In this document: piece by piece, positions 39,108 to 48,807 of the stretch
Position numbering within the stretch: the first letter of the stretch is position 1
Layout: each line of letters opens with the position of its first letter
Origin: Paenibacillus catalpae
GTDB taxonomy: Bacteria; Bacillota; Bacilli; Paenibacillales; Paenibacillaceae
Direction: 5' to 3'
DNA length: 64,000 nt
Assembly (NCBI RefSeq): GCF_900112695.1
Contig: NZ_FOMT01000003.1
Coordinates: 830,553-894,552, forward strand
The notes under the pieces: generated by a model
Databases searched by the model: none
Told to the model about the DNA's origin: nothing
Seen by the model: only the letters and a program-made list of their open reading frames with translations
Position numbers and translations under genes: made by a program

Positions 39108-39674
39108 ATGGAGAACATCAACTTCTGTCTGACGTGCGGAGATAAGCTTGAAGTACGCGAGATTGGCGGAGAAAACCGAAAAGCATGCCCTAGCTGCAGC
39201 TTTGTTCATTGGGGGAACTACAGCATCGGAGTAGGGGCTTGCGTTGTGAAAGACAACAAAGTGCTGCTCGTTCGCCGTGCCCAAGAACCGGGCAAAGGGT
39301 ATTGGACAACGCCAGGCGGTTATATTGAACAGTTCGAGCAGATCAGAGGATCAATTGCCCGCGAAGTATGGGAAGAGACCCGCGTCCGCGCTATCGTAAC
39401 CAAAATCATTGGCCTGCGTGACCGGCCTCATGCGGTTCATGATGTCTACATCACCTTCGAAATGGAATACATAGACGGCGTGCCTCGACCTGACGGCGTG
39501 GAGGTAGACGGCGCCGGCTTCTTCAGCCTCGAGGAGATGGAGTCGATGAACGTCGCAGACCTGACCGTCTGGCAGGTTAATATCGCCCTGAACGGCGGCG
39601 ATGGGGGCCTTGAAGAAGACAAAAAACCAATCCGTGAAAGCCTCGCGAAATACGGGCTTTACCGGACAAAGTAA
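39108..39674 (+). CDS. Nudix hydrolase with N-terminal zinc ribbon
   Basis: Encodes 188 residues. A four-cysteine zinc ribbon (FCLTCGDKLE, then ACPSCSF) precedes a Nudix domain whose box reads GGYIEQFEQIRGSIAREVWE then ETRV, with the REVWEE core intact. Architecture as in NudC-related or YjhB-like ADP-ribose and NADH pyrophosphatases, although the NudC-specific SQPWPFPxS motif is absent. AAAGGAG lies before the ATG. Confidence 0.88.
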   Translation: MENINFCLTCGDKLEVREIGGENRKACPSCSFVHWGNYSIGVGACVVKDNKVLLVRRAQEPGKGYWTTPGGYIEQFEQIRGSIAREVWEETRVRAIVTKIIGLRDRPHAVHDVYITFEMEYIDGVPRPDGVEVDGAGFFSLEEMESMNVADLTVWQVNIALNGGDGGLEEDKKPIRESLAKYGLYRTK

Positions 39675-39694
39675 ATAGCTAAATGACTAAAAAC

Positions 39695-39724
39695 AAGAGC
39701 CCCGGAACTAAATCCGGGGCTCTT
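39695..39724. terminator. Terminator after the Nudix gene
   Basis: AAGAGCCCCGGA (39695-39706) is exactly complementary to TCCGGGGCTCTT (39713-39724). Confidence 0.7.
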
Positions 39725-39977
39725 ATCTATTTAATAAAGCGGTGATTATACGCTTTATTATTTTCTGCTTCCTCTCCCAAAACGAACAGCTAGAGGGAAA
39801 GGCTGTGGTGTGTTGGGGAGGGGTGGAGGGGGAAGTATCATCTGGAGGAGCGCAGCGTTTGCCTTTGGTATCGCGGGATTACAACTACTATAATTCAATC
39901 AGAATCCCACGAGACCAACAGCAACCGTAAGATGATACTTTTCCGTAATCCCCGACCTACCCAGCACCATCCACTCC
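39725..39977. other. Intergenic stretch without recognised features
   Basis: Lies between the convergent Nudix and PRPP synthetase genes. A G-rich run around 39815-39835 is the only peculiarity; I see no gene. Confidence 0.4.
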
Positions 39978-40925
39978 CTACATTTGCTGCTTCGTCTTAA
40001 ACAACGTGTTTATCGACCCGCCGTTATTAATAATCTGCAAAGCCGTAGCAAGCAGATCCGACATCGGCAGGACGACAAACTTGTCCGAATGGTTTGGATC
40101 AATGGCAATCGTGTCCGTGATCACAACCTCTTTAATGAAAGGATGCGACAGCTTCTCGAGTGCATTTTCCGAGAACAGGCCATGAGTCGCGCAGATGTAA
40201 GCATCGTTGGCACCGCGTTTATGCAGCGCTTCGACAACGTTGACAATCGTGCCGCCCGTATCAATCAAATCCTCAATAATAATCGGTGTCATGCCTTCAA
40301 CTTCACCAATAATATGAGTGATTTTTGTTTTATTGTGGGCAGGGCGGTTTTTGATCATAATCGCAAACGGACAGTCCATATAGTTCGCGAGCTTTTCCGC
40401 CGTTGTAGCTCGTCCGGCATCCGGAGAGACGACGACGGGATTTTTGATATTCTTGCTCTTCAAATAATCGGTAATAAGATCAAGAGCCGTAATATGATCG
40501 ACCGGTATTTCGAAAAAGCCTTGAATCGGATCGGCATGAAGATCGACCGTAATAAGACGGTCGGCACCAACCGTTGTAAGCACGTCCGCTACAAGCTTAG
40601 CGGAAATAGGCTCACGAGGGGCCGCTTTCCGTTCCTGGCGGGCGTAGCCGTAATAAGGCATTACAATATTGATCGTTTTAGCTGAAGCCCGTTTGGCCGC
40701 GTCAATCATAATCATAAGCTCGACGAGATGCTCATTCACGGGATGTGAGAGCGATTGTACGATATAGACATGGGCCGAGCGGATTGATTCTATATAGCGC
40801 AAGCTGATTTCTCCACTCGCCAGCCTCGAAATCTCAATGTCTCCAAGCGGAACATTGAGCTTCCTGCACAGCTCTTCCGCAAGCGGCCTATTAGATGATC
40901 CGGAAAAGATCTTTACATTTTGCAT
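39978..40925 (-). CDS. Ribose-phosphate pyrophosphokinase, divergent paralogue
   Basis: Encodes 315 residues, full length for class I PRPP synthetase, which makes PRPP from ribose-5-phosphate and ATP. The flexible-loop motif YGYARQERK, PREPISAKLVAD, the metal-site DLHADPIQGFFEIPVDHI and the PRPP loop LIDTGGTI are present. The usual SPDHGGVTRARKLA segment is changed to SPDAGRATTAEKLA, losing conserved basic residues, and IIDTAGT is changed to LIDTGGT. The gene stands alone, without glmU or other usual partners, so it is probably a second copy with altered regulation or substrate. Confidence 0.88.
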   Translation of the reverse strand: MQNVKIFSGSSNRPLAEELCRKLNVPLGDIEISRLASGEISLRYIESIRSAHVYIVQSLSHPVNEHLVELMIMIDAAKRASAKTINIVMPYYGYARQERKAAPREPISAKLVADVLTTVGADRLITVDLHADPIQGFFEIPVDHITALDLITDYLKSKNIKNPVVVSPDAGRATTAEKLANYMDCPFAIMIKNRPAHNKTKITHIIGEVEGMTPIIIEDLIDTGGTIVNVVEALHKRGANDAYICATHGLFSENALEKLSHPFIKEVVITDTIAIDPNHSDKFVVLPMSDLLATALQIINNGGSINTLFKTKQQM

Positions 40926-41066
40926 CCACTTGAATCTCCTTTTTCAGTCACAGATAGTCCCATTATAGCCTTTTCGGTTGCAAATTCAAAATGCCTTAAC
41001 GACTATAATAGGAAAAACAGCCTTGAAAAGTCCTTTTCAGACCCTTCAAGACTGCTCAATCACCCG

Positions 41067-42380
41067 TTATTTGCTTACGATTTCCTGAATGGCTTTCCCC
41101 AGCTTGTCGAAGAGCTGGTCTTTATCAATCGATCCGCCTTGGTATTCTTGCATTGCAGCACCCCAGCCTTGCGGTACGCCGTCAGGGTAACGGCCCCAAT
41201 GCCAGCCGCCTGCCGTTGCCGCTTGCTCCGATACCGCTACGCCCATTTGACCGATTTCATCGGCTGTAGGTTTGATCGAAGTAAGAGCAGGGATGAATTT
41301 AAATTCTTTTGTCAGGTACGTTTTGCCTGTGTCCGAAGTAACCATCCAGTTCAGGAATGCTTTCGCTTCTTCAGCGTTTTTGGATTTGCTGTTTACGATC
41401 CAGAAGTTCGCGGGACCTGTGTAGATATGCGCGTTGCCGCTGTCGTCAATAGGAATAGGGAGCAGGCCAACGTTCAGCTTCGCTACTTTGTCCACATCGC
41501 CTTGGATCCAGTTACCTTGCTGGATCATTGCCGTTTTACCGGAAGCAAAGTTTGCAACTTGTGTTGCGTAATCCGTAGTCAGCTTGTCTTTTTGGCTGTA
41601 TTTGAAGACAACGTCAACGTAGTTAATCCATTTCTTGAATACATCATTGTCTTTGAAGTTTACGCTGCCGTCTTTTGTTCCGTTGACGAAGGCAATGGGA
41701 TCCGGCTGTTCAGCAAGAGCGACGTTGATCGTGTGGTGACCAATCGACCACCATTCATTTGTTGTCGAGAATGGCGTGATGCCAGCTGCTTCAAGCTGTT
41801 TTGCCGCTGCTTCAAGCTCCGTCAATGTTTTCGGAAGAGTAGTGATGCCGGCTTTCTCAAACAAATCTTTGTTATAGAAAATGCCGTAGCCTTCGATGTT
41901 CATCGGCATGCCGAGCAGTTTGCCGTCTACTTGAGCAGGACCGGCTGCAGCCGGGATTACGTCCTTCGCCCATGCTTCGCCGGACAAGTCTGTTGCACGG
42001 TCATAGTAAGCTTCAAGCGCTGCATTACCTTCGGAGTTGAAGATTTCCGGTTCGGAGCCGGAAGCGATTTCCGCTTTCAGCAGCGCATTGTAGTCCTCGC
42101 CGCCGCCATGTGTTTCCACTTCGACTTTAACGCCGGTTTCTTTCTCATATTCTTCAGCCATACGGTTAAGCGCGTCGGCAATTTCCACTTTGAACTGGAA
42201 TACCTTGATCGTTACGTTCTTTTTCGGAGTTGTAGTTGCTTCCGTTGTTGCATTTGCAGACTCGGCAGGCTTGTTGCTTGCTTCGGATCCCGAGTTATTG
42301 CTGTTGTTGCTGTTGTTACCGCAGCCGGCAGCCGTCAAAGTCAGGATTGCTGCAGCGAGAAGAATAGAAAGCTTTTTCAT
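41067..42380 (-). CDS. Sugar ABC transporter substrate-binding lipoprotein
   Basis: Encodes 437 residues from ATG 42380 (GGGGAGG 8 bases before). Lipoprotein signal KKLSILLAAAILTLTAAGC with lipobox, then a Ser/Asn/Thr-rich linker of about 35 residues and a family 1 solute-binding domain (MAEEYEKETGVKVEVE, IFYNKDLFEKAGI, LLPIPIDDSG, FLNWMVTSDTGKTYL). Aromatic residues (NEWWSIG, GGWHWGRYPDG) suggest an oligosaccharide ligand. It is downstream of the two permease genes with a 113-base gap, an unusual order. Confidence 0.92.
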   Translation of the reverse strand: MKKLSILLAAAILTLTAAGCGNNSNNSNNSGSEASNKPAESANATTEATTTPKKNVTIKVFQFKVEIADALNRMAEEYEKETGVKVEVETHGGGEDYNALLKAEIASGSEPEIFNSEGNAALEAYYDRATDLSGEAWAKDVIPAAAGPAQVDGKLLGMPMNIEGYGIFYNKDLFEKAGITTLPKTLTELEAAAKQLEAAGITPFSTTNEWWSIGHHTINVALAEQPDPIAFVNGTKDGSVNFKDNDVFKKWINYVDVVFKYSQKDKLTTDYATQVANFASGKTAMIQQGNWIQGDVDKVAKLNVGLLPIPIDDSGNAHIYTGPANFWIVNSKSKNAEEAKAFLNWMVTSDTGKTYLTKEFKFIPALTSIKPTADEIGQMGVAVSEQAATAGGWHWGRYPDGVPQGWGAAMQEYQGGSIDKDQLFDKLGKAIQEIVSK

Positions 42381-42493
42381 TTCGTTAACCTCCCCATTTG
42401 TGTGAAGACCGTTCTCTTTACAAGTTTGATTATATGGAAGCTTAAAGCCAAGAAACACAGACGTTTTTGTCGTGAAAAGTGCAAAATATTGAT

Positions 42494-43324
42494 TTAGCCT
42501 TTAAGCGATCCCGAGGAGATCCCCTCGATAATATGTTTTTGCAGCATCAGGAACATGATAATAATAGGCATAATGCCCATGGTCAGACCGGCGAGAGCAA
42601 GATCCCATTGCTTCGTATATTGCCCAAAGAAGCGGGTAATCGCAAGCGGGATAGTCGTCAGATCCTTGTTCGAGCCAATGATAAGCACTGGCAGAAGGTA
42701 GTCATTCCAGATCCATAAGCCGTTCAAAATAATCACGGTCACGATAATCGGGCGAAGCAGCGGGAACACGATCCGCCAGAATACGCCGTAAGGCGAGCAT
42801 CCGTCTACGACAGCCGCTTCTTCAATCTCAAGCGGGACGCTTTTGATAAAGCCATGGAACAGGAAGACAGAGAGCGATAAGCCAAAGCCGAGATAACAGA
42901 TGACGATGCCAAACAGATTTGCTCGAAGCTCCAGGAAGCTGGTTACGCGCACAAGCTGCAGCATGACCGATTGGAATGGAATGATCATCGCCGAGATGAA
43001 GCAGGTGAACAGGATTTTGTTGAACACGGACGGTTTGCGGACAAGCCGGTAGCCGGTCATCGCGCTGATGATCACAATCCCTGTTACGCTGATTCCGGTA
43101 ATGAGAATGGAATTCCACAGCGCTTTCGGAAACTTAATAATATCCCAAACCTTTGAGTAATTCGAGAACAGATACTTGTCCGGGAGAGAGGCGGCGTCCA
43201 CCATAATCTCGCCGAGAGCTTTAACCGAATTGACGAGCACGAAGTAAAAAGGAGCTATGAAAAGCAGAGCAAGCAGGATTGCTGCAGCTGCAATGGCCCA
43301 AAGCCGTGAACGTGAAGCTGTCAT
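42494..43324 (-). CDS. Carbohydrate ABC transporter permease, MalG type
   Basis: Encodes 276 residues with six transmembrane segments. The EAA loop that contacts the ATPase reads EIEEAAVVDGCSPYGVFWRIVFP. Its ATG follows the stop codon of the partner permease gene directly (TAA then ATG). Together the two permeases form the channel for the sugar bound by the nearby lipoprotein. No ATPase gene is in the cluster; a shared MsmX-type ATPase elsewhere is the normal solution in this group. Confidence 0.92.
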   Translation of the reverse strand: MTASRSRLWAIAAAAILLALLFIAPFYFVLVNSVKALGEIMVDAASLPDKYLFSNYSKVWDIIKFPKALWNSILITGISVTGIVIISAMTGYRLVRKPSVFNKILFTCFISAMIIPFQSVMLQLVRVTSFLELRANLFGIVICYLGFGLSLSVFLFHGFIKSVPLEIEEAAVVDGCSPYGVFWRIVFPLLRPIIVTVIILNGLWIWNDYLLPVLIIGSNKDLTTIPLAITRFFGQYTKQWDLALAGLTMGIMPIIIMFLMLQKHIIEGISSGSLKG

Positions 43325-44212
43325 TTAAGCTTCGACCTCCTTCCGTTTGGTCAGCCACACTTGGGTGACGGCAATGATGGAGACTGCAAAGAAGAACAGC
43401 ATCGCTTTGGCGGTGCCAAGTCCATAACGGTTGTTGACCAGCGCCTCGGCATAAATGTTGTAAGCAAGCGATTGGGTGGAAGTACCCGGACCGCCTTTGG
43501 TCAGAGACAAGTTCAGGTCGAACATTTTGAAAGCACCGGAGGTAGTCAGGAACAAGCATACGGTAATCGCCGGCATAACAAGCGGCATAATGATTTTGCG
43601 TACCGTTTGCAGGTAAGTTGCACCATCAATCGTTGCTGCTTCCATCAGATCTTTCGGTACCCCGACAATCGCGGCGATATAGATAACCATCATATAGCCG
43701 GTTGTCTGCCAGACGAAGACGATTACGAGTCCCCAGAAGCCGGTCTCCGGCGTGCCGAGCCATGGAAGCTCGAAGAAGTGCCAGCCCGTCATTTCGCCGA
43801 TGGTTTTGAAGCCTTTAGTAAAAATAAACTGCCAGATGTATCCAAGCAGGATACCGCCAATCATATTCGGCAGGAAGAAGATCGTGCGAAGCGTATTCCG
43901 ACCCCGCATCGGGCGGGTTAACAGAAGTCCCAGAAGAAGGGCAAGGATATTCGTTACGACTACCGTAACGACCGTAAACTTGAGTGTAAATTTAAAGGCT
44001 GCCCAAAATTTGTCGTCATTTGTGAAGATACGGCGGACATTGTCCATGCCGATCCATTTCGCTTTGTCGAGGTCCAGGCCGTTCCATTCCGTGAAGGAAA
44101 AGTAGAAGCCAAGCAGGAACGGGATAAGCACAATAATCGTGAAGACGATCATACCCGGTCCGACAAATACAAGCTGCTGTATCCATTCGTTAGATCTTTT
44201 TCGTAAATTCAA
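43325..44212 (-). CDS. Carbohydrate ABC transporter permease, MalF/UgpA type
   Basis: Encodes 295 residues with six transmembrane segments and the EAA loop DLMEAATIDGATYLQTVRKIIMP. First gene of the transporter operon, divergent from the sensor kinase gene with a 129-base intergenic region that must hold both promoters. Confidence 0.92.
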   Translation of the reverse strand: MNLRKRSNEWIQQLVFVGPGMIVFTIIVLIPFLLGFYFSFTEWNGLDLDKAKWIGMDNVRRIFTNDDKFWAAFKFTLKFTVVTVVVTNILALLLGLLLTRPMRGRNTLRTIFFLPNMIGGILLGYIWQFIFTKGFKTIGEMTGWHFFELPWLGTPETGFWGLVIVFVWQTTGYMMVIYIAAIVGVPKDLMEAATIDGATYLQTVRKIIMPLVMPAITVCLFLTTSGAFKMFDLNLSLTKGGPGTSTQSLAYNIYAEALVNNRYGLGTAKAMLFFFAVSIIAVTQVWLTKRKEVEA

Positions 44213-44273
44213 TTTGAGTCCCCCTTCGCAATGCGGCTTCCTTGTTGGTGTATAGCTAGACTATAAACAGTTA

Positions 44274-44302
44274 TTGAAATTTGAACCACCGATAGATATG
44301 AT
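44274..44302 (+). promoter_or_regulatory. Promoter of the sensor kinase gene
   Basis: TTGAAA, a 17-base spacer and TATGAT, about 40 bases before the kinase start codon. Confidence 0.5.
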
Positions 44303-44341
44303 GGGTTTGGTGTAAAATATTGACCTCGGAGGTAGGACGTC

Positions 44342-46174
44342 ATGTTTGCGTTCGCAACAAGCATTAACCGGAAATTGATGGCGCTCTTGCTTGCCGTCAC
44401 GATTATTCCGATCACCGTATCGATGATTATCTCGAATTATTACATCAAGGATAAGGTCACGCAGCAGTCGATTCATGAGAACCAGAACCTGCTTGCGCTA
44501 GGCAAAAATAATATTTTAGGCTATATGGACAAGGTCAATGAGAACTCGCTTGATGTGTATTTGAACATCAATAAGTCCAATTCCCTGTATGCCTTGATCG
44601 AGCGCGGCGAGTCGCCCAATGTGAATGTGCCGGTGTTTGATGAGAAGAACAATTTGCAGATTTACTCCCATATGCTCAACATTTATCAGTCCACAAACGG
44701 GATTCATCAAATTCAGCTGCAGATCGGGGAAGGCAAGCTGACGTACTTGATGGCAAGGGGATTTTTCCGCAGAGGAATCAATCAGCCGCTGGAATGGCCG
44801 GCAGGGCATGGTTCGGACTCCAAGCCATTCGTGGAGGCGACCCATACCAGCGCTCATTATAATTTGGATTGGAGTCATGCCGTTAAAGAGGAAAGCGTTT
44901 TCACGCTGCGGCGTCCAATTATTCGTACCCCAAGTGATGAAGTCATCGGCTATTTGTCCATGGATGTCAAATCGGATGAACTGAATCGGATTTGCCGGCA
45001 GCTGACGATGTCGAGCGAGGAGCAGCTGTATATTATCGACAGAAGCCGTAATTTTGTGTGCTCGGTGAACGGGAAGAAGGACCAGTCGCAGCTGAAATGG
45101 ACGGATCAGGTATTGGCATCCAAGCAGGAGAACGGCGTGATCAAATGGAAGGATCAGTCATTTTCCGGCATTGTGATCTATGATACACTGAGTACCAATT
45201 ATATGGATTGGGTAGTCGTGAAGCAGCTTCCTTACTCGTATTTGTACGAAAGCGCAACGGCAATCCGGACGATCAACACGTCTGTCATTGCAATCTTTAT
45301 GGTGCTTGCGGTCATCGCCAGCTTCCTGGTCAGCTATCAGTTCACGAAGCCGATCAAGCGGCTTATCGGTCATATTAATCAGGTGCAGTCAGGGAATTTC
45401 AATGTCGCGGTGCCCGTCGACCGAAAGGATGAAATCGGGATATTGGCAAGGCGATTCAACACGATGATTCAGACGATCCGGGACTTGATCAATAGTGAAT
45501 ACCGGCTCGAAATCGCCAATAAGACGAATCAGCTGAGGGCCATGCAGGCGCAGATTAATCCGCATTTTCTATACAATGCCCTCCAGTCGATCGGGACGCT
45601 TGCTCTTCACGCCGGAGCTCCTAAGGTGTACACCTTGATTACGTCGATTGCGAAAATGATGCGTTACAACATGAACACCAGCGAGTCGATTGTTCCGTTT
45701 GCCATGGAGCTGAATCATGCCAAAGCGTATCTGGAGCTTCAGCAGCAGAGGTTTAACGAGCAGCTCACCGTGCATTACGATATTGATCCAGCCTCGCTCT
45801 CGGTACAGGTGCCGAAGATGCTGCTGCAGCCGCTAGTCGAGAATTATTTCAAGCACGGCTATGAAACCTCGGGAAGAAACGGTGTTCTAAGGCTCTTCTC
45901 GGAAGTGACCGATGGAGGAAGCTGGCTGACCATTCGAATCGAGGATAACGGCAGCGGGATGGATCCGGACAAGCTGCGAGAGCTGAGACAGCTGCTCTTC
46001 CGTTCAACGGGAGCGCTGCTGGAGGAGCAGAAGAGTATCGGGATCAGCAACGTGTGGATGCGGCTGAAGCTTTATTATAACGAGGAAGCGGAGATGAGCA
46101 TCGACTCGGCGCCGTCTGGCGGATTTACCGTGACCCTGCGAATACCCGTGCAAGAGCTGGAGGAACGAGCATGA
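44342..46174 (+). CDS. YesM-type sensor histidine kinase
   Basis: Encodes 610 residues: an N-terminal transmembrane helix (LMALLLAVTIIPITVSMIIS), a long extracellular sensor region to about 295, a second helix (VIAIFMVLAVIASFLVSY), a HAMP linker, a His_kinase domain with phospho-acceptor His in QINPHFLYNALQSIG, and a HATPase domain (EDNGSGM, SIGISNVWMRL). This is the standard layout of kinases sensing extracellular sugars. It overlaps the response regulator gene by four bases and is divergent from the sugar transporter operon, its likely target. Confidence 0.93.
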   Translation: MFAFATSINRKLMALLLAVTIIPITVSMIISNYYIKDKVTQQSIHENQNLLALGKNNILGYMDKVNENSLDVYLNINKSNSLYALIERGESPNVNVPVFDEKNNLQIYSHMLNIYQSTNGIHQIQLQIGEGKLTYLMARGFFRRGINQPLEWPAGHGSDSKPFVEATHTSAHYNLDWSHAVKEESVFTLRRPIIRTPSDEVIGYLSMDVKSDELNRICRQLTMSSEEQLYIIDRSRNFVCSVNGKKDQSQLKWTDQVLASKQENGVIKWKDQSFSGIVIYDTLSTNYMDWVVVKQLPYSYLYESATAIRTINTSVIAIFMVLAVIASFLVSYQFTKPIKRLIGHINQVQSGNFNVAVPVDRKDEIGILARRFNTMIQTIRDLINSEYRLEIANKTNQLRAMQAQINPHFLYNALQSIGTLALHAGAPKVYTLITSIAKMMRYNMNTSESIVPFAMELNHAKAYLELQQQRFNEQLTVHYDIDPASLSVQVPKMLLQPLVENYFKHGYETSGRNGVLRLFSEVTDGGSWLTIRIEDNGSGMDPDKLRELRQLLFRSTGALLEEQKSIGISNVWMRLKLYYNEEAEMSIDSAPSGGFTVTLRIPVQELEERA

Positions 46175-47784
46175 AAATACTCATAGTAGACGATGAACAG
46201 CATGTGCGTGAAGCGATTAAGCTGCTGATCGATTGGGAGCAGCTTGGGATTAAGGAAATCTATGAAGCCGATAACGGCGATACGGCCATTGCGCTGTTGG
46301 GGGAAATCCAGCCGGAGATCGTCATAACGGATATGCGGATGCCAAACCGGGATGGCGTGGAGCTGCTGGCCTGGATGAAGGAGCAGGGGCGCAAGAGCAA
46401 ATCCATCGTCATCAGCGGTTATGATGATTTCCATCTGGTGCGCAGCTCGATGAAATACGGCGGGCAGGATTATCTGCTGAAGCCGATTGATCCGGAGCAG
46501 CTGATGGAAGCTCTCCAGAAGGCAAAGCATAGCTGGGAGCAGGAGGATCAGGCGCGCAGGCTTGACCAGCAGCGAAGCATTGAGATGAATCAGATTAAGC
46601 CTGTGTACAGGGACAAGCTGTTCTCGACCATGATCAGTGAAGCCGGATCTGGTGCAACCGTGACGGTTCCGGCGGTGCTGAAGGAGGAGTTCGGGCTTGT
46701 AGGCGTGGAGTTGTGTCAGGTCATTATTCTTAGCACGGGAATGCTGGAACCGCAGATTTCCCGCAAGTTTAGCGGTAATCGCGATTTGCTTACCTTTTGC
46801 CTGATTAATGTGTGCAACGAGATCTTAAAGCAAAAAAATGGCGGTTTCGCGTTTCGGTATTGGAACAGTGATCATGAGATTATTATTTTGCTTTGGCATC
46901 GGCTCGCGGAATGGGAATCTCTCTTGGCACTCATAACGGAAGGGATCATGAATTCCATTCATGGACGGTTCCATTATGGAGTTGGGCAGGCGCAGCCTTT
47001 TCCAAGCGGATTGTCTTTATCCTATCAGGCGGCACGTACGGCGCTTAAACAGCGTAACTTGCTGGAGGAGAACAGTTATATTCATAAGAGCGAACAAGGC
47101 TTTAAGGCAGGTGTTTATTCGTTAAGCATCGCTGCTTATGAAGAGCGGTTCCGGCTAGCGGTATGGAGCGGCAAAGAGAAGGATATCGAAACGGCGGTTG
47201 AGAGTTTCCTTGAGGCTGCCCGGTTACTGCCGGCGATTACGCAGGAACAGATCGAGCTATGGCGGTTTGAGTATGAGTCCATGCTGAGCCGCTGGCGGCA
47301 GGATCTGGCAGCAAAGCAGGAGGTACGGGCAAGCGCCGAACCTTCTCCGGGTCTGCCGTTATTACTACTGCTGGATGAGCAGGGGAGACTGTCGCTTGAG
47401 TTGTGCAGACGCGAGCTTATGAACGGGCTTACTGCGTTTGCGGCAATGGCCGGTGTTGGCGGCAACAAAGAGCACAGCATCATGCGCGATATTGCCAAAT
47501 ATATGGAGCAGCATTATAACCGCGAGGTTACGCTCCAGGATATATCCGAACGGTTCTACTTAAGCAGGGAGTATATTTCCCGCCGCTTCAAGCAGGAAAT
47601 GGGGGAGAACGTATTCGACTATCTTGGCCGCATCCGGGTCGAGAAAGCGAAGCTGCTGCTGCAAAATCCGAATCTGAAGATCGCTCAGATCGCCGAGATG
47701 GTCGGCTATGACGATGATAAATATTTCAGCAAGGTGTTTAAGAAGTTTGAGGGGCAGTCGCCTAACCAGTACAGGAAATTGTGA
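46171..47784 (+). CDS. YesN-type response regulator, AraC family
   Basis: Encodes 537 residues. Receiver domain: ILIVDDEQHVREAI at the start, phosphorylated Asp in ITDMRMPNRDG, and the conserved Lys in LLKPIDP. A long linker (about 130-420) is followed by a C-terminal AraC double helix-turn-helix: MRDIAKYMEQHYNREVTLQD, FYLSREYISRRFKQEMG, then KIAQIAEMVGYDDDKYFSKVFK. Overlaps the kinase gene (ATGA). Probably activates the adjacent sugar uptake operon. Confidence 0.93.
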   Translation: MKILIVDDEQHVREAIKLLIDWEQLGIKEIYEADNGDTAIALLGEIQPEIVITDMRMPNRDGVELLAWMKEQGRKSKSIVISGYDDFHLVRSSMKYGGQDYLLKPIDPEQLMEALQKAKHSWEQEDQARRLDQQRSIEMNQIKPVYRDKLFSTMISEAGSGATVTVPAVLKEEFGLVGVELCQVIILSTGMLEPQISRKFSGNRDLLTFCLINVCNEILKQKNGGFAFRYWNSDHEIIILLWHRLAEWESLLALITEGIMNSIHGRFHYGVGQAQPFPSGLSLSYQAARTALKQRNLLEENSYIHKSEQGFKAGVYSLSIAAYEERFRLAVWSGKEKDIETAVESFLEAARLLPAITQEQIELWRFEYESMLSRWRQDLAAKQEVRASAEPSPGLPLLLLLDEQGRLSLELCRRELMNGLTAFAAMAGVGGNKEHSIMRDIAKYMEQHYNREVTLQDISERFYLSREYISRRFKQEMGENVFDYLGRIRVEKAKLLLQNPNLKIAQIAEMVGYDDDKYFSKVFKKFEGQSPNQYRKL

Positions 47785-47997
47785 TGCGCACAGGTTAAGT
47801 AAGGTTATGCTGCAAACTACGAATTCAAATGTTCTTCCGATCGCTGTTGCTCGGGGATTCCTTGATTGGAATGGTTTAAGTGGGAATCCCCAAGCAAAGG
47901 CGAACGCTGCGCTTCTTCAGAATCATTTGAACTTCTCCGTTTTTATTTAACCTTCCTTAAAAAGTGCGATCACAATAAGAAAAAAGAATAAAAGAAA

Positions 47998-48028
47998 AAG
48001 GAGCTTGCTATTAGGCAGCTCCTTTTTT
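47998..48028. terminator. Bidirectional terminator
   Basis: AAGGAGCT (47998-48005) pairs with AGCTCCTT (48017-48024), followed by TTTT. It lies between the convergent response-regulator and SDR genes. Confidence 0.65.
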
Positions 48029-48045
48029 GATGGAGGATTGTTTTG

Positions 48046-48807
48046 TTAGTCAATCATGTTTTTTGTTGCTTGGTACATATTCTCGGCATATTTGTCGATG
48101 TCATCGCGAGACATTCGAAGACGATCTACGGAGGTGCCGTATCCGATTTCAGATTTGCCTTCTGCGAGACCTTGGAAGATACCGTCTGCGAAGGCCTCGA
48201 GAGGTTCTCCGTGTACATGAAGGCCCGCTCCGCCCAGATTGGTGTTTACCGCCGGAGGCGCAACTTCAATGACTTCAACCGATGTTTCCGAGAGCTGGAG
48301 TCTAAGACTCATCGTAAAGGAGTGGAGCGCCGCTTTTGTAGCCGAATAGATTGGTGCAATCGCGAACGGAGTAAAGGCCAGCCCGGATGAGACGTTAATG
48401 ATAGCCGCATTTTCTTTTGCCGCGAAAACGGGTGCAAACAGCATCGAGAGGTGGAAAGGTGCTTCAATGTTCGTTGTGATTTCTTTACTGAAGGACTTCC
48501 AGTCCGTCTTCGCATCTGCTTGCAACACGCTGAAACGCTGCTGAATGCCTGCGTTGTTAACCAGCACATTTACTTCCGGATAGTTCTCCGTTACCCAATC
48601 AAACAAGGCGATTCGCTCGGCTTCATTTTCCAAATCACTGACACGGGTAATAAGGCCGGGAATTTTTTCTTCTGCATCTTGCAGGACATTCTCGCGCCGT
48701 CCCGTAATAATAACGGTGTTGCCGGCTTTCATAAAGCGTTCTGCAAAAGCGAGTCCAATTCCGGAGCTTCCGCCCGTAATAAGAATCGTGTTTCCTGAAA
48801 GTTTCAT
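48046..48807 (-). CDS. Short-chain dehydrogenase/reductase, DltE-like
   Basis: Encodes 253 residues. NAD(P)-binding TGGSSGIGLAFAERF at residues 11-25, NNAG in VLVNNAGIQQRF, and the active site Ser (INVSSGLAF) with YSATK (YxxxK). Closest in pattern to the DltE/YvaG-like classical SDR group. It overlaps the upstream MerR gene by four bases, so the two are translationally coupled and share the MerR-type promoter. Confidence 0.9.
   Translation of the reverse strand: MKLSGNTILITGGSSGIGLAFAERFMKAGNTVIITGRRENVLQDAEEKIPGLITRVSDLENEAERIALFDWVTENYPEVNVLVNNAGIQQRFSVLQADAKTDWKSFSKEITTNIEAPFHLSMLFAPVFAAKENAAIINVSSGLAFTPFAIAPIYSATKAALHSFTMSLRLQLSETSVEVIEVAPPAVNTNLGGAGLHVHGEPLEAFADGIFQGLAEGKSEIGYGTSVDRLRMSRDDIDKYAENMYQATKNMID

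Noticed and set aside
40920..42497. A 525-codon plus-strand frame
   Set aside because: It lies antisense to the solute-binding protein gene, and its translation has no protein-like pattern.
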